Part shown: positions 8,620-17,656 of the stretch, piece after piece
How positions within the stretch are numbered: position 1 is the stretch's first letter
How the letters are laid out: the number at the start of each line of letters is the position of its first letter
Assembly (NCBI GenBank): GCA_900073065.1
Contig: FJOG01000075.1
Coordinates: 137,639 to 164,667 of the forward strand
Origin: Phialocephala subalpina
Lineage: Eukaryota > Ascomycota > Leotiomycetes > Helotiales > Mollisiaceae
Direction: 5' to 3'
Length of the DNA stretch: 27,029 nt
Notes under the pieces: generated by a model
Databases searched by the model: none
Told to the model about the DNA's origin: nothing
Seen by the model: the letters and a program-made list of their open reading frames with translations, nothing else
Position numbers and translations under genes: made by a program

Positions 8620-11023
8620 TTATAGATCGCCTCTCAAGTTACGAAAGCTCCTGTTCTTGACCGAGCTTTTCATGTCTTTGACTCTTTCTGCCATCTCTGC
8701 ACTGCTGTCCAAGGCTTTCTTTGCCTCCTCCTTACTCTCATAGCTTCTCATAACCTCAGTCTCGCGTTCCTCATAGTTCTCAAACAATTCCTTGAATTTC
8801 GGGGCAGATCGAGACACCGAGGGATCTTTTGGGTGAAACGTCAGCTCCAGGTATATTGTTGCCTTCATATTGAAGATTTTTGTGCCTAGCTTATCGTTCG
8901 CAAGTTTGGTGATTGCCACCAAAAGCGTGTCGTCGTTGATGCAGTTGGTGGTCTCGACTGGGTATATTTCTTCCGAGCAGTCCTTGTCCTTCTCATTGAA
9001 TACGAAAAGAAGCCACCGTATAGACGCTAAAGCTGGCTAGTGCCTAAAATTTTATCAGCATGCCAAAACACCGCGACCAACCCACACTTCTATGAACCAT
9101 AATACTCTTCAATGCTACGCTCGATAACTTACATTCTATTCTACATACAAGTGAGGATATACTCCCCCGCAAAATTCGCTATTATGACGCGCTTCCCTAG
9201 TGTTTTGTACGTATCAAGCCTTTATTCCCCTCTATGTCCAAGCCCTCTAAACCATCTATTGTCATCTCAGCTAACTCTTTCGTCTTTAACGCGTAAAGCT
9301 TTATGAATTATCGCATAATACTCTCGGCCTTATCTATCTGCATACCAATGGCAACAGCTCCCAAGAGTTTATTTCCAATTATAAAGCGATTATCCTTTAT
9401 CTTATTCGAAGTCTCCTCCAGATCCAACTTCGCTTTCGCCATAGCCTTTTGTATTGTCTTCTCTCCTTGCGGGTCCTCCCCTGCTTCAACTAAAGCGATT
9501 TGAACCTTCCTTCCTTCATAAATATCGAATTTGCCTTCGTCGAAGAGAGCGGCATACTTGTCCCAATCTGGATCCATTACATCTGGCATGAAGATATATT
9601 GCTCTAGCATATGCTGGTATTCTACCTACCAATCTGAAATCTCCCTCAACACTAACCTCAGGCGATAACCCAAGATACATTCAGTCCAACGCATTTTCCA
9701 TGTCGTAATATTCTGCCCGAAGTCCCGATCTCTTGTCTTTTGCCTCGCTTATCTGGACCGTCAAGGCTGAGATCACTTCCTCCTTCTCTTCCAGAAGCGT
9801 CTTCATATCGCATATCTTGTCTTCCATCCGATTCCGTTGCTCTCGTAAACTTTCGCTCTCCACTGATTGCTCATTCAAAGCGTGGTGCTGCTTGGAAGCT
9901 TCCCCAACTACCCTCGTCAAAGTCTTCTTCAACTCTTAGCACTTGCATCCTCCAATATCTGTTCTCCCAAATCCAGCCCTAGGGCAGATGCCAAGACCGA
10001 TATAACCTTGGTGTATCTATTTGACCCTGCTTGCCTGCTAGCCTTCAAGTTTTCGACCTCATATAAGAGAGACTTGACTTTCCTGGTCCCAGTGTTTTAT
10101 CTCTCCGTTGAGTTTGCGTACTTCGCCTTCTCCTGTGTCCGTCGCCTCCTTGGCAGCATCGAGCTGCTGAAGCAGCAACTGCTTTTCCTTCTCCCCATTA
10201 TAAACCTGTATCCGCAAAGATTCTAATTCATTTAGGATTGTGTTGCTGTCGTACATTGATCTGTAGTATGTTGCTTCCTGAAGGAGGCCGGTATAATTGA
10301 CTTGGGAGTGCTGACGTTCCATCAGTGCTCGCTCGTTGGTAGTCGCCATGTCGCTCTGATGCTGAGCACGTTCCGCTTGCAGCTGTCTCTTCAATCCAAT
10401 ATTCTCTTACTGGAGCCGCTCTATCTTCACAACGCCTTCATTCAACCGGTCACGGATGATATCCCCTTCAGATGCTCCTCCTCTGCTTGACAGGTCCTCC
10501 AAGTTGTATTTTCGGCAAGGGTTGAATGGGTGTATATGGCAAGTATGTAAACCCTGAGACTTTGCTCATTGTTGCAAAAAGATATGGGAAGAGTGGAACC
10601 ATCAGGAGTCTTTTCTATCTCTTTCTTGACCTCCCATCAGGAAGGTATAGGGAGATTTTGTTGTTAGGAGGCTGGTAGAAAATTGGCAATGTCGTACGGC
10701 ATAAGCTATGGAAGTGAAAGGATCGTCATTGAAAAGAGCATTGAATGGCATTAGGTCCTGTAAGAGAAATCTGGTTGAAGGTGCTGACTAGCAAATCGTG
10801 GCGAGATTTGAGTACGGTCTACATGGTCTGATTTAGCCTTGCGCTTCAAGTCTTGCAGAATTGTCATAGTACAGCTCTAATTTGTTCTTCCCTACGGCGA
10901 CCTCAAAAGAATGCCGTTATTAGGAACACCAATGCGTCCCTTCAAAACAATTCCCGATGGCTTGTAGTTGCAGTTGTAAATTTTCCTAGGATTTGTGCCC
11001 GTAGTTGTTGAGTCATAAAACTT
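8620..11023 (-). pseudogene. Decayed coiled-coil protein gene
   Basis: Protein-like text runs down the minus strand for 2.4 kb but is broken. Pieces in order: KFYDSTTTGTNPRKIYNC with VLKGRIGVPNNGIL (frameshift near 10905), VAVGKNKLELYYDNSARLEA; VKKEIEKTPDGSTLPISFC with NEQSLRVYILAIYTH; a long coiled coil (KRQLQAERAQHQSDM, LLLQQLDAAKEATD), a frameshift near 10080, KVKSLLYEVENLKAS, another near 9933, LKKTLTRVVGEASKQ, then a charged helix. After it come PDVMDPDWDKYAALFDEGKF and, near 8620-9000, LLFVFNEKDKDCSEEIYPVE ending NLRGDL-stop. Stops interrupt continuous text at 10407-10409 (LQ-stop-ENIGLKRQL), 9626-9628 and 9308-9310 (IMR-stop-FIKLYALKTKE). Two are TAA where CAA would fit, the change RIP makes. 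The N-terminal pieces weakly recall fucose-lectin-type repeats (LRVY, IFYQPPNNKISLY), but I cannot confirm that. More than one original gene is possible. Confidence 0.65.
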
Positions 11024-11611
11024 TCCGAAATGTCGCACCGAGGATGTCAGAACAGGTTTCTATACCGAAGTGAACATGTGACAGGCATTCACTGGATGAA
11101 AACAAAGGCTCTCTCTTTTTCCAAAAGCTGTTCGAACTTTGATCAAGTGAAATATTGTTGCTGCTGTGGGGAAGTAGAAGCTTTGGTAGGCATTAAAGCG
11201 AGATCTTATTCAGGGGTAGGGAAGCGAGTACGAGGTACAGTTTTATAACTATCGAATGGTTTTATTAGAAAACAAATGGAGCATCCAGTTCTGTAGCAAA
11301 CAAGATATGTTGGAAGTGGCCGCACAGCAAGAGATCCGAGGTTCTGGCAGCCGCGTAGGTGCCGTCCTGTGACAGAAATGATGGGTAGGAAGGATGGTGA
11401 TGCATTCGGTAAAAGAGTGTGGCTATAAAGGTAAGGTGAAACAACCGAGTAACAGTAACCAGAAGGCGGCCCGACCCGGCTAATCTAGCGCGAGCACGGG
11501 CTTTTTTTGTCGTTGTGATTGTACCAGCCTCTCTCGGCAATTAAAATACCTACACCTACACCTACCCTACACGAGTCGCAGCTTGTGAGTCGCAACATCT
11601 GCTTTAACGTC
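11024..11611. other. Interval between relic and orphan gene
   Basis: A minus-strand frame at about 11212-11063 (QSFYFPTAATIFHLIKVR, stop TAG at 11060-11062, then KPVLTSSVRHFGKFYD) could extend the coiled-coil relic upstream. The plus-strand frame 11030-11248 covers the same bases, and I cannot choose between them. From 11250 to 11611 I see only the presumed promoter and leader of the next gene, with a short cctacaccta repeat near 11549-11570. Confidence 0.35.
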
Positions 11612-13456
11612 ATGGAGGATGCGGTCCGTCCAAATGAGCAGGCGTTTAAGGCTATGTACGAGAGGGGTTATTGCACTTGGTTCAGTCTTTACGAGATGAC
11701 AATTGCAGATACCAAAACCCATCTTCCTTGGTGGGGTTGTCTATTTCAGCTTGAGAATGCATTTCTCGACCACCCTTCTTTCCCAGAAAACCTTGCGGTA
11801 GACGCGTCATTTTCGAATACTGTCATTGCAACGGGGATATCTACATGGAGAACCGCGCAGGGACCTTCCGATTTACCGTCCTTTGATCAAGAATTTTTTA
11901 TTCCAGTCGCGTCAAATCGTCCTACGATTCTTGCTATCTCGGATCCGCAACAGTCTGCATTTGTGTTTCCGCGATGCTTTAGTGAGGACAACGACCATAT
12001 TACTTTGCTCATACTTGCCTGGACCTACATACTTTCTGCACGATGGGCCGAGATCATTCCCGGAGCGTCTGGCCCCAAATACAGCAATTTCGAGGCCGAA
12101 TGGGATGACGAAAATATCTCATTTGAAAGAGCCTCGACTGCTTCCACCATAGTGATTATAGATTTGGGCGATATTGATGATGACGCTGCTCGGTGGTGGG
12201 CAGCGGTCCTCGCTGTGGAAGGCGGTTGGAATGCATCTATTCCAAGCGATAAAGGCCCTATCCTCTACTCACTTTGGCATACGAAGCTTGTATCAGAACA
12301 ACGCTTTACTCTTTCACGCGGCACGAAATCTCGCCCCCTTCCAGCTCAGCATCGTGCGGCATCATTCGCCACCGCCTTGCGATATCTTTCTAGCTACTGC
12401 GAATTCCACGAAGTGGCTGAGCAGAGCCATGCTGCTTTGGCGGCGACATTACTTCTCCCTGTGGCCAGATTCGACAACAGAAGGGTTCAGTTACCGGCCC
12501 CTCGAGTTCACCGTAAAGTACGATCCAACAAGGAAACGATCTGCAAGACCCCGGCATGGAGCGAGAATCTCAATCAACTGGACAGGCTCCTCACTCTAAG
12601 CTGCAACGCAGTGGGAACCAAAGCATTTCTAAACAGCGTCTTCTTTGAACTTGGTGTGGCATGTAATATCTGCGGGGCGTGGTTGCAAGGGACCTTCGCA
12701 TTTCTCGACTCAGATATCGTGCAGGACCAGCATATCCTACTACGTGTTTTGATGAAGCGGGATCCTAGCCTAGGATTTCTCTGGCTTGGTGCCTTCATCA
12801 TCGGAGCACAGACACGTTCCTTACAAGAGGCTCGTCAGGGCTGGTGGAAAATCGACCTTCATGTGGCAGCATGGACCGGAACGCTTATGTCTTTTATACA
12901 AGAGCCTGTGTCAACACTGCGCCCTGGGGCAGAAGAAATTTCGCGTGCTGACGAATGTCGATTGATGTACTTGTCCCACGACCAATACTACACCGTTCCC
13001 CCGCTCTTTCCATTCGCTCCGTTCGGTTCCACAGCGATAACAGACACCAACATCGACGTTCGTCAACACGCACGATGTGAGACAAGTCACGGCCTCGAAT
13101 ACGAAGGTTTGACCTGGCGCTGTCGTGGTGGCAAGCGCGCGGTTACCACTGTTGCTAGAATTCCCTTACGCGGTAAGAATGGGCAGCCAACAGACGGCAA
13201 TATCTCCGTCACTTACGACAATTTCGACAACGACGATGATGACTGTTCGGAAATGGTGACTAGGAACATTTTTACCTGGCTGCGCGATGAGGATGGCTTT
13301 CCTGTCGCGGAAAGGGCCATTCGTGAACACGAGTGGATAGACAATTTGGACTCGGACGATGACTGCCCGATTACAGGCGACGCTCAATCTACAGTGGGAG
13401 GCAATTTGCATGGATGGCTATTGAAGACAATGACCCGACGGTCCAATTCTCTCTAA
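11612..13456 (+). CDS. Uncharacterised fungal protein, 614 aa, intronless
   Basis: Single open frame of 614 residues from the first ATG at 11612 (MEDAVRPNEQAFKAMYERGY) to TAA at 13454-13456. The frame is open 31 codons upstream but has no ATG there. It has no signal peptide and no clear transmembrane helix. It is Trp-rich and globular, with a Cys pair in GVACNICGAWLQG, an aromatic block FLWLGAFIIGAQTRSLQEAR, a central Arg/Lys-rich stretch and an acidic C-terminal part (DNFDNDDDDCSEMV, then DNLDSDDDCPITG). It resembles a large ascomycete family of intronless hypothetical proteins that I recall as having no known function, often multi-copy and clustered with heterokaryon-incompatibility-type genes; that link is from memory, not from the sequence. 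No catalytic motif is visible. The frame is intact although relics and AT-rich blocks lie on both sides, so the gene has escaped RIP. Confidence 0.8.
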   Translation: MEDAVRPNEQAFKAMYERGYCTWFSLYEMTIADTKTHLPWWGCLFQLENAFLDHPSFPENLAVDASFSNTVIATGISTWRTAQGPSDLPSFDQEFFIPVASNRPTILAISDPQQSAFVFPRCFSEDNDHITLLILAWTYILSARWAEIIPGASGPKYSNFEAEWDDENISFERASTASTIVIIDLGDIDDDAARWWAAVLAVEGGWNASIPSDKGPILYSLWHTKLVSEQRFTLSRGTKSRPLPAQHRAASFATALRYLSSYCEFHEVAEQSHAALAATLLLPVARFDNRRVQLPAPRVHRKVRSNKETICKTPAWSENLNQLDRLLTLSCNAVGTKAFLNSVFFELGVACNICGAWLQGTFAFLDSDIVQDQHILLRVLMKRDPSLGFLWLGAFIIGAQTRSLQEARQGWWKIDLHVAAWTGTLMSFIQEPVSTLRPGAEEISRADECRLMYLSHDQYYTVPPLFPFAPFGSTAITDTNIDVRQHARCETSHGLEYEGLTWRCRGGKRAVTTVARIPLRGKNGQPTDGNISVTYDNFDNDDDDCSEMVTRNIFTWLRDEDGFPVAERAIREHEWIDNLDSDDDCPITGDAQSTVGGNLHGWLLKTMTRRSNSL

Positions 13457-13574
13457 CGGGTAATAGAGGAGTTCGAGGTAATAGTAGAGGACGGCGCATG
13501 ATATTGGGACAGCGATAGAAAGGACTTTTAGGAAATGATTGAAGAAGGGAAGGTTAATAGAAACCATATAATGA

Positions 13575-13925
13575 AAGCCAAAATAAAAATTATTTGATAT
13601 AAAAAGTATTAATTAGTTCTTTATTATAAAGTATTATTATAAATATTTTTAATTTAATATTATTAATTAAATTTTATTAAAGAATTGAATCTCGATTTTA
13701 TTTTATTTTTTATATAATTTAAATTTTATTTCTTTAATATTTGTTTTATTAATATTATTATTATAAATACTTTATAAATTTTCATATTTTAATTTAAATA
13801 TATAATAAAATAATATTTTTATTTAATATATAATTCTAAAAGAATATTTATAAATATAATTATTTATTATTTTGGAAAATTATATAAGTATTTATTATTA
13901 TAATCGAAGATATATATTACTTAGG
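13575..13925. repeat. AT-rich block, RIP-like
   Basis: About 350 bases of nearly pure A/T between the orphan gene and the membrane protein gene, with stops in every frame and no recognisable element. The composition matches the blocks at 7.3 and 21.8 kb. Confidence 0.6.
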
Positions 13926-13967
13926 AGAATACACGCGTTTATAATAAAGGGTAAAGTGTAAAATAAA

Positions 13968-14092
13968 ATCAATGGTTTATTATTCTTGTCTTATCAAGTC
14001 TAAGAGCTCGAGGCCTACCCTTAATAAAGAGTAAGATCACGCTAAGCCTACCGGCTTAAACACGTGATATTTATTCCAATAATACTATTGAT
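13968..14092. repeat. Imperfect inverted repeat, possible short element
   Basis: ATCAATGGTTTATTATT at 13968-13984 pairs with AATAATACTATTGAT at 14078-14092 as an imperfect inverted repeat around about 95 bases of normal composition. The minus strand reads TTGGAATAAATATCACGTG just inside the right arm, which recalls the start of some fungal LTRs. The right arm reaches the stop codon of the membrane protein gene. It is either a small non-autonomous element or LTR scrap that landed at the 3' end of that gene, or a chance hairpin in AT-rich DNA. Confidence 0.35.
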
Positions 14093-15529
14093 TACTTGTA
14101 AGAAATTTCCACTTCTCTCGTCATTTGAATCCCCCTACCAAGACCCGACTCTAGACGGCCCGGTATATCTCTCAACATGATATTATCATCGCTCAAATTT
14201 TCTTGTCCGCCGGCCATGATTATATTTGTTGATGAGCCTCTCAAACTAGAAGTGGAGTTAGGCTGATTCCCAAATGCTCCGCTGAGACGTTGCGAAACCG
14301 AGCTAGTGAGGTATCCACTCTTGGTTGTGCCCTTTGTATTGGTCCCCAGCGATCGGGAACGAGCGTCACCAAGCTCGTATTGTACTGAAGAGCTGGCAGT
14401 GCCGCGAACTTTCTTATAGAGGGGGCGGAGAACTGGGATGCTGGCGCACATGATGCAGACGAGAAGCTCGGTGGAACCCCAGAGAATGAGGGGCATCGTT
14501 AAGTCTAGAGGAGAGTAAGTATGCTTTGGACTACAAAGTCTGCCACTTCTAGATCGTGTAACGTGACAGGTGCGGAATGTAAGTGCAAAGCTTTAGAAGG
14601 TGTTCCCGGTTGCTATGAACCGGGACTGAGTAGTTACAGTGGGAAGACTGGAACCTACAGGTGTAGTCTGCTTTTCCTGCTATTCCTCGGAGTTCCACAG
14701 CCCGAACAATGCCGCAAATACCTGCGCTAAAGTGTGCTCTGTCAGATACTCTGTATTGCAGGTTAACCGGCACGAAAGACTTACAAAACGCCAAGTGAAA
14801 GGCCAAAGGCAATAGTAAGACGTTCCTTACGCTTCATCTTAAGTTTCCACAGGATGAACCAAGGAAATATGGCCAGTACGAAGTCCATGGCTGTAGTATA
14901 GCCTAAAGATTATTAGCCACTAGGTAAGCCAATGGTTACAAATAGTAAACTTACTCCCTGAAAAGATAGCGTTTGCAGTGAAGTTGATATAGCATGTATG
15001 AGGTATTGTCGGGTTGAAGATAGACTCAAGAGGCGTGCATTGAGTAAACATGAAGACGATGCAAGAGACGCATACAAAGGTCGTGCTGAAGATGCAGAAG
15101 CATAGCAACCATGTGTGGAGTTTACGATTGACGATGCGGATCAAGAACACAGCGACAGAGCTCTTGCTAGTAGCTATTGCCATGATGTTGAAACATTGTC
15201 CGGCGATTTCCCATTTGACTGCTTTGACGGTTTGTGGGAGACCTAGATCAGCCGCATGGCTGCCCATCCCGTTCAAGGTGGCCACAGTACACAAAATAGT
15301 ATACCCGAAGAAGAGAACCTTCGAACCGTTGGTTAGCTCGGCATAGAATACTATTGACAGTAAGAGGCTCGCCTACCATGGAAATGGTAATGAGATGATC
15401 CTCCAAGAATATATTCCGTATAAGTCGAGTCCTTGTATATATCCGGGCAGCGACAAATGCGAGAGCTATGAGGGTTTCCACCCACATAACCGCCATGATG
15501 AGTGGGCCATTGCGGCCAACGAAATACAT
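14092..15529 (-). CDS. Rhodopsin/SAT4-domain integral membrane protein, 5 exons
   Basis: Hand-spliced exons on the minus strand are 15529-15377, 15318-14955, 14902-14785, 14726-14659 and 14504-14092. They give 371 residues with all junctions in frame and introns of 58, 52, 58 and 154 bases. The order matches the fungal rhodopsin-domain family with seven helices: GPLIMAVMWVETLIALAFVA (helix 1), VLFFGYTILCTVATL (2), KWEIAGQCFNIMAIATSKSS (3), LLCFCIFSTTFVCVSCIVF (4) followed by CTPLESIFN, AMDFVLAIFPWFILWKLKM (5), LGVFAGICGIVRAVEL (6) and LTMPLILWGSTELLVCIM (7). A hydrophilic Ser/Asn-rich tail of about 110 residues follows. The family is abundant in plant-associated and soil ascomycetes; some members sit in toxin clusters (SAT4 type), but no function is established. 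The start is the first in-frame ATG and leaves a very short N-terminus. The frame is open upstream, so an earlier exon is possible. Confidence 0.85.
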
Positions 15530-16235
15530 GATGCGCAGATATTCAGGTAAAGAGCAAAAGATGCAGAAATGCGAAGGATGGAGCGTCTGATAGAGAATGA
15601 GCGCGTTTGAGAACGAAGGCAGCGCATATTTGAATACCGCCCAAGACAAATGGCTCACAATTGCTGATCTTCGTATCAATTTCCCCAGTTGATGGAATGG
15701 GTTGAGGTGATTGTCGTTTGTGTAACCTGTTCTGGAATGCACGAGTGTTTTCGGCGCACTGACGCTAAACTGATGCAAAAATGCAAGCCATCGATCGGGA
15801 ACAAATGGCGGGGGAACCGGGGTAGCCGACCCGGCCGACCCGCCCCCGGATTACCTTGGGATCTTCAAGTCGTTATCCCCCCTGCTGTGAGCATTTAGGA
15901 TTCTATAATAGTACTGTACGAAGGCGCACCGCTTTGAAAATCGACCCTTCTCGCGAAAGCTAAGAACACCAAAATCTCTATGTTTTTAAAATCGAATATA
16001 AATTTAACGTGAAATTGGAAACTCGAGAGTAAAGGTTTATAAGATAGAACGGAAGAAAATATATCATTACTTCAATTGAAGACGCAATTATCGTATATTT
16101 GCTATGGCAATATAAGAATGCACTAAATCCTCTTAAGAAAATAGACGGATTTGCCATGTGGAAGATGCCGCGCACGACGGTCGATCGGAAAATCCCCATT
16201 ACCGGCGGCTAGGCCGAATTATAACTAGGCTCTAC
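15530..16235. other. Interval upstream of the membrane protein gene
   Basis: No supported gene. It should hold the promoter of the minus-strand membrane protein. The frame of that gene's first exon stays open to 15778 without an ATG. At 15800-15870 there is a short GC-rich run (ggggtagccgacccggccga). The minus-strand frame at 15978-16199 is rich in Ile, Phe and Tyr as expected of AT-rich non-coding DNA. Confidence 0.4.
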
Positions 16236-16475
16236 GGGGAAGAAAAAAGTGGCTGATTTTGGCACGACCGCAGATTTTAGCTTTTGCTCATAATAACTCA
16301 ATCCTTTTCTAACCAAAAAATTTATAGAGACTTCTAATTAATACTTCAAGTATTTTTCTATCACTTGAGCCACTTTTCAATTATTTTAGCCTGCGTAAAG
16401 GTCAATTTTCAGTATTCGAAAGTTGCGGTTTTAGTGTTGGCGCACGAGCCAAAATCGGCCGCTTATTTCTTCGCC
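16236..16475. mobile_element. Inverted-repeat element, MITE-like
   Basis: The left arm at 16236-16265 (gaagaaaaaagtggctgatt, then ttggcacg) pairs with the right arm at 16443-16475 (cacgagccaaaatcggccgc, then ttatttcttcgcc). Most of about 30 positions match as reverse complements, with a few mismatches and one shift. The 175 bases between carry no gene. Two diverged inverted arms bounding about 240 bases with no coding capacity is the look of a miniature inverted-repeat transposable element. I cannot identify a target-site duplication or a parent transposon. Confidence 0.5.
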
Positions 16476-16577
16476 GCTAGGTTTGATCAGCGTCCGTGCG
16501 AGACATTGAGTGGGCATTTACCGTGGAGCTGGGACACGGCAAAGGAGATTTTGCCTTTAACTTAAACATGTGCCTTT

Positions 16578-16616
16578 AACCTTAACCTATAACCTTAACC
16601 TATAACCTTAACCTAA
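16578..16616. repeat. 13-base tandem repeat, telomere-like sequence
   Basis: AACCTTAACCTAT occurs twice in perfect tandem (16578-16590, 16591-16603), followed by a third partial unit AACCTTAACCTAAAC. The CCTTAACC text resembles a degenerate form of the fungal telomere repeat CCCTAA, but three units cannot show telomeric origin. Confidence 0.6.
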
Positions 16617-16654
16617 ACTTGTTTAGAGAAAGGATATCCTACGAGGAGAAAAAA

Positions 16655-17032
16655 TATTACAGAGTGAGAGGTTTTTACACGTGATGCATTAACTACATTT
16701 AGGTAGGAATCTTAAGCCTAGAAATCAAGGCAACAAAGTGTGTAGGAAGGGGGAAACCCCTGCTCGCGAAATACACATTCTAATTCTCAATCTGCATTCT
16801 TGATCTGAAGGTTAAAGGCAGTGCATGGGACGTGTCCCATCGCAAGTATTACAGAGTGAGATGCTTTGCACGTGATGCATTAACTACTTCCGGGAATCTC
16901 AAGCCTGGGAATCAAGGCAACCCAATAGGTGGGAAAGGCCCCCCGCTCGCCGCCTTCGGCGGTGATATTCTCAATCTGAATTCCCAATCTGAGGGTTAAA
17001 AGGCAGTGCATGGGACGTGTCCTATCACAAGT
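16655..17032. repeat. Two tandem diverged copies of a ~190-base repeat
   Basis: Copy 1 (16655-16846) and copy 2 (16847-17032) share, in order, TATTACAGAGTGAGA, CACGTGATGCATTAACTAC, ATCAAGGCAAC, a C-rich patch followed by GCTCGC, TCTCAATCTG, GGTTAAA(A)GGCAG and TGCATGGGACGTGTCC. They then differ by single substitutions and small gaps. The second copy alone contains a short GC hairpin, CCGCC-TTC-GGCGG, at 16950-16962. An inverted copy of the GGTTAAAGGCA motif lies at 16571-16581 (TGCCTTTAACC) beside the 13-base repeat, so the whole 16571-17032 stretch may be one element. No coding sequence is present. Confidence 0.75.
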
Positions 17033-17656
17033 ATAAGAAGAACAAATACTCATGTGATTACGCCAAGATATTCCACTACTGCGCCACCAGGTTAAATGCC
17101 GACCCGCCTCCCGCTTCCAGCCTCAAAAACAAATAACCTCTCACCTTCCATATCCAGGAACAGCCTTTAATGCAATATGCGGTCAAGACCAGCTACGAGA
17201 AACTATCATTCAATCGCACCGTCGAGTCGCGAGGCAATTTCACTCGTCCTCTGGTGCAAACAATTTCAGTGAACCCTGAGATGCAGGCCTCCGCCACCCA
17301 ATCACTGCCGAATCCATAATTGACACGTTGGGAAACGCGGTCAGGGCAGAGTGATATTCAGGTACACAACCAATCAATTTGATTCCATCCAAAGAGAAAC
17401 ATCCGGGACGAGTTTCCCCCACAAAAAGACGAGCATGTTAACCTTATCTCCTTGGCGTTGGAGATCGTCGTTGGACGATGCTTGTCGATTGGAAAGGCTT
17501 TGCCCAATCGAGCAGGTCCTTGGAGTACAACAGCGGGTATCTTGCCAACATGGAAGAACTTGTGGGCAATATAAGGTCATGGCGATGCCCTCGAACTTTC
17601 CTCTCCACGCATCGATTTTCTTTCGATCGTGCCACACTCGTTGAAGGTCTGCCATC
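17033..17656. other. Promoter region of the S41 protease gene
   Basis: No gene supported. Several overlapping frames (17351-17644 and 17478-17738 plus, 17374-17721 and 17444-17776 minus) are open by chance, some of them antisense to the start of the protease. The last 100 bases before the ATG at 17657 are CT-rich (gaactttcctctccacgcat), as in many fungal promoters. An ATATAAGG sequence occurs at about 17569. Confidence 0.4.

Noticed and set aside
8384..8743. Plus-strand 119-codon frame
   Set aside because: Its second half is antisense to the charged coiled-coil text of the relic; the rest has no recognisable features.
10358..10406. A 49-base intron (GTAAGA...CTCAG) on the minus strand that would remove the TAA at 10407-10409
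   Set aside because: Removing 49 bases shifts the frame and destroys the coiled-coil text that continues directly after the stop, so a nonsense mutation is the simpler reading.
16578..16616. A true telomere or chromosome end
   Set aside because: Only three imperfect 13-base units, internal, with genes on both sides; CCTTAACC is not an exact CCCTAA array.
16655..17032. CRISPR array
   Set aside because: Two long diverged tandem copies in a eukaryotic setting; no short identical repeats with unique spacers.
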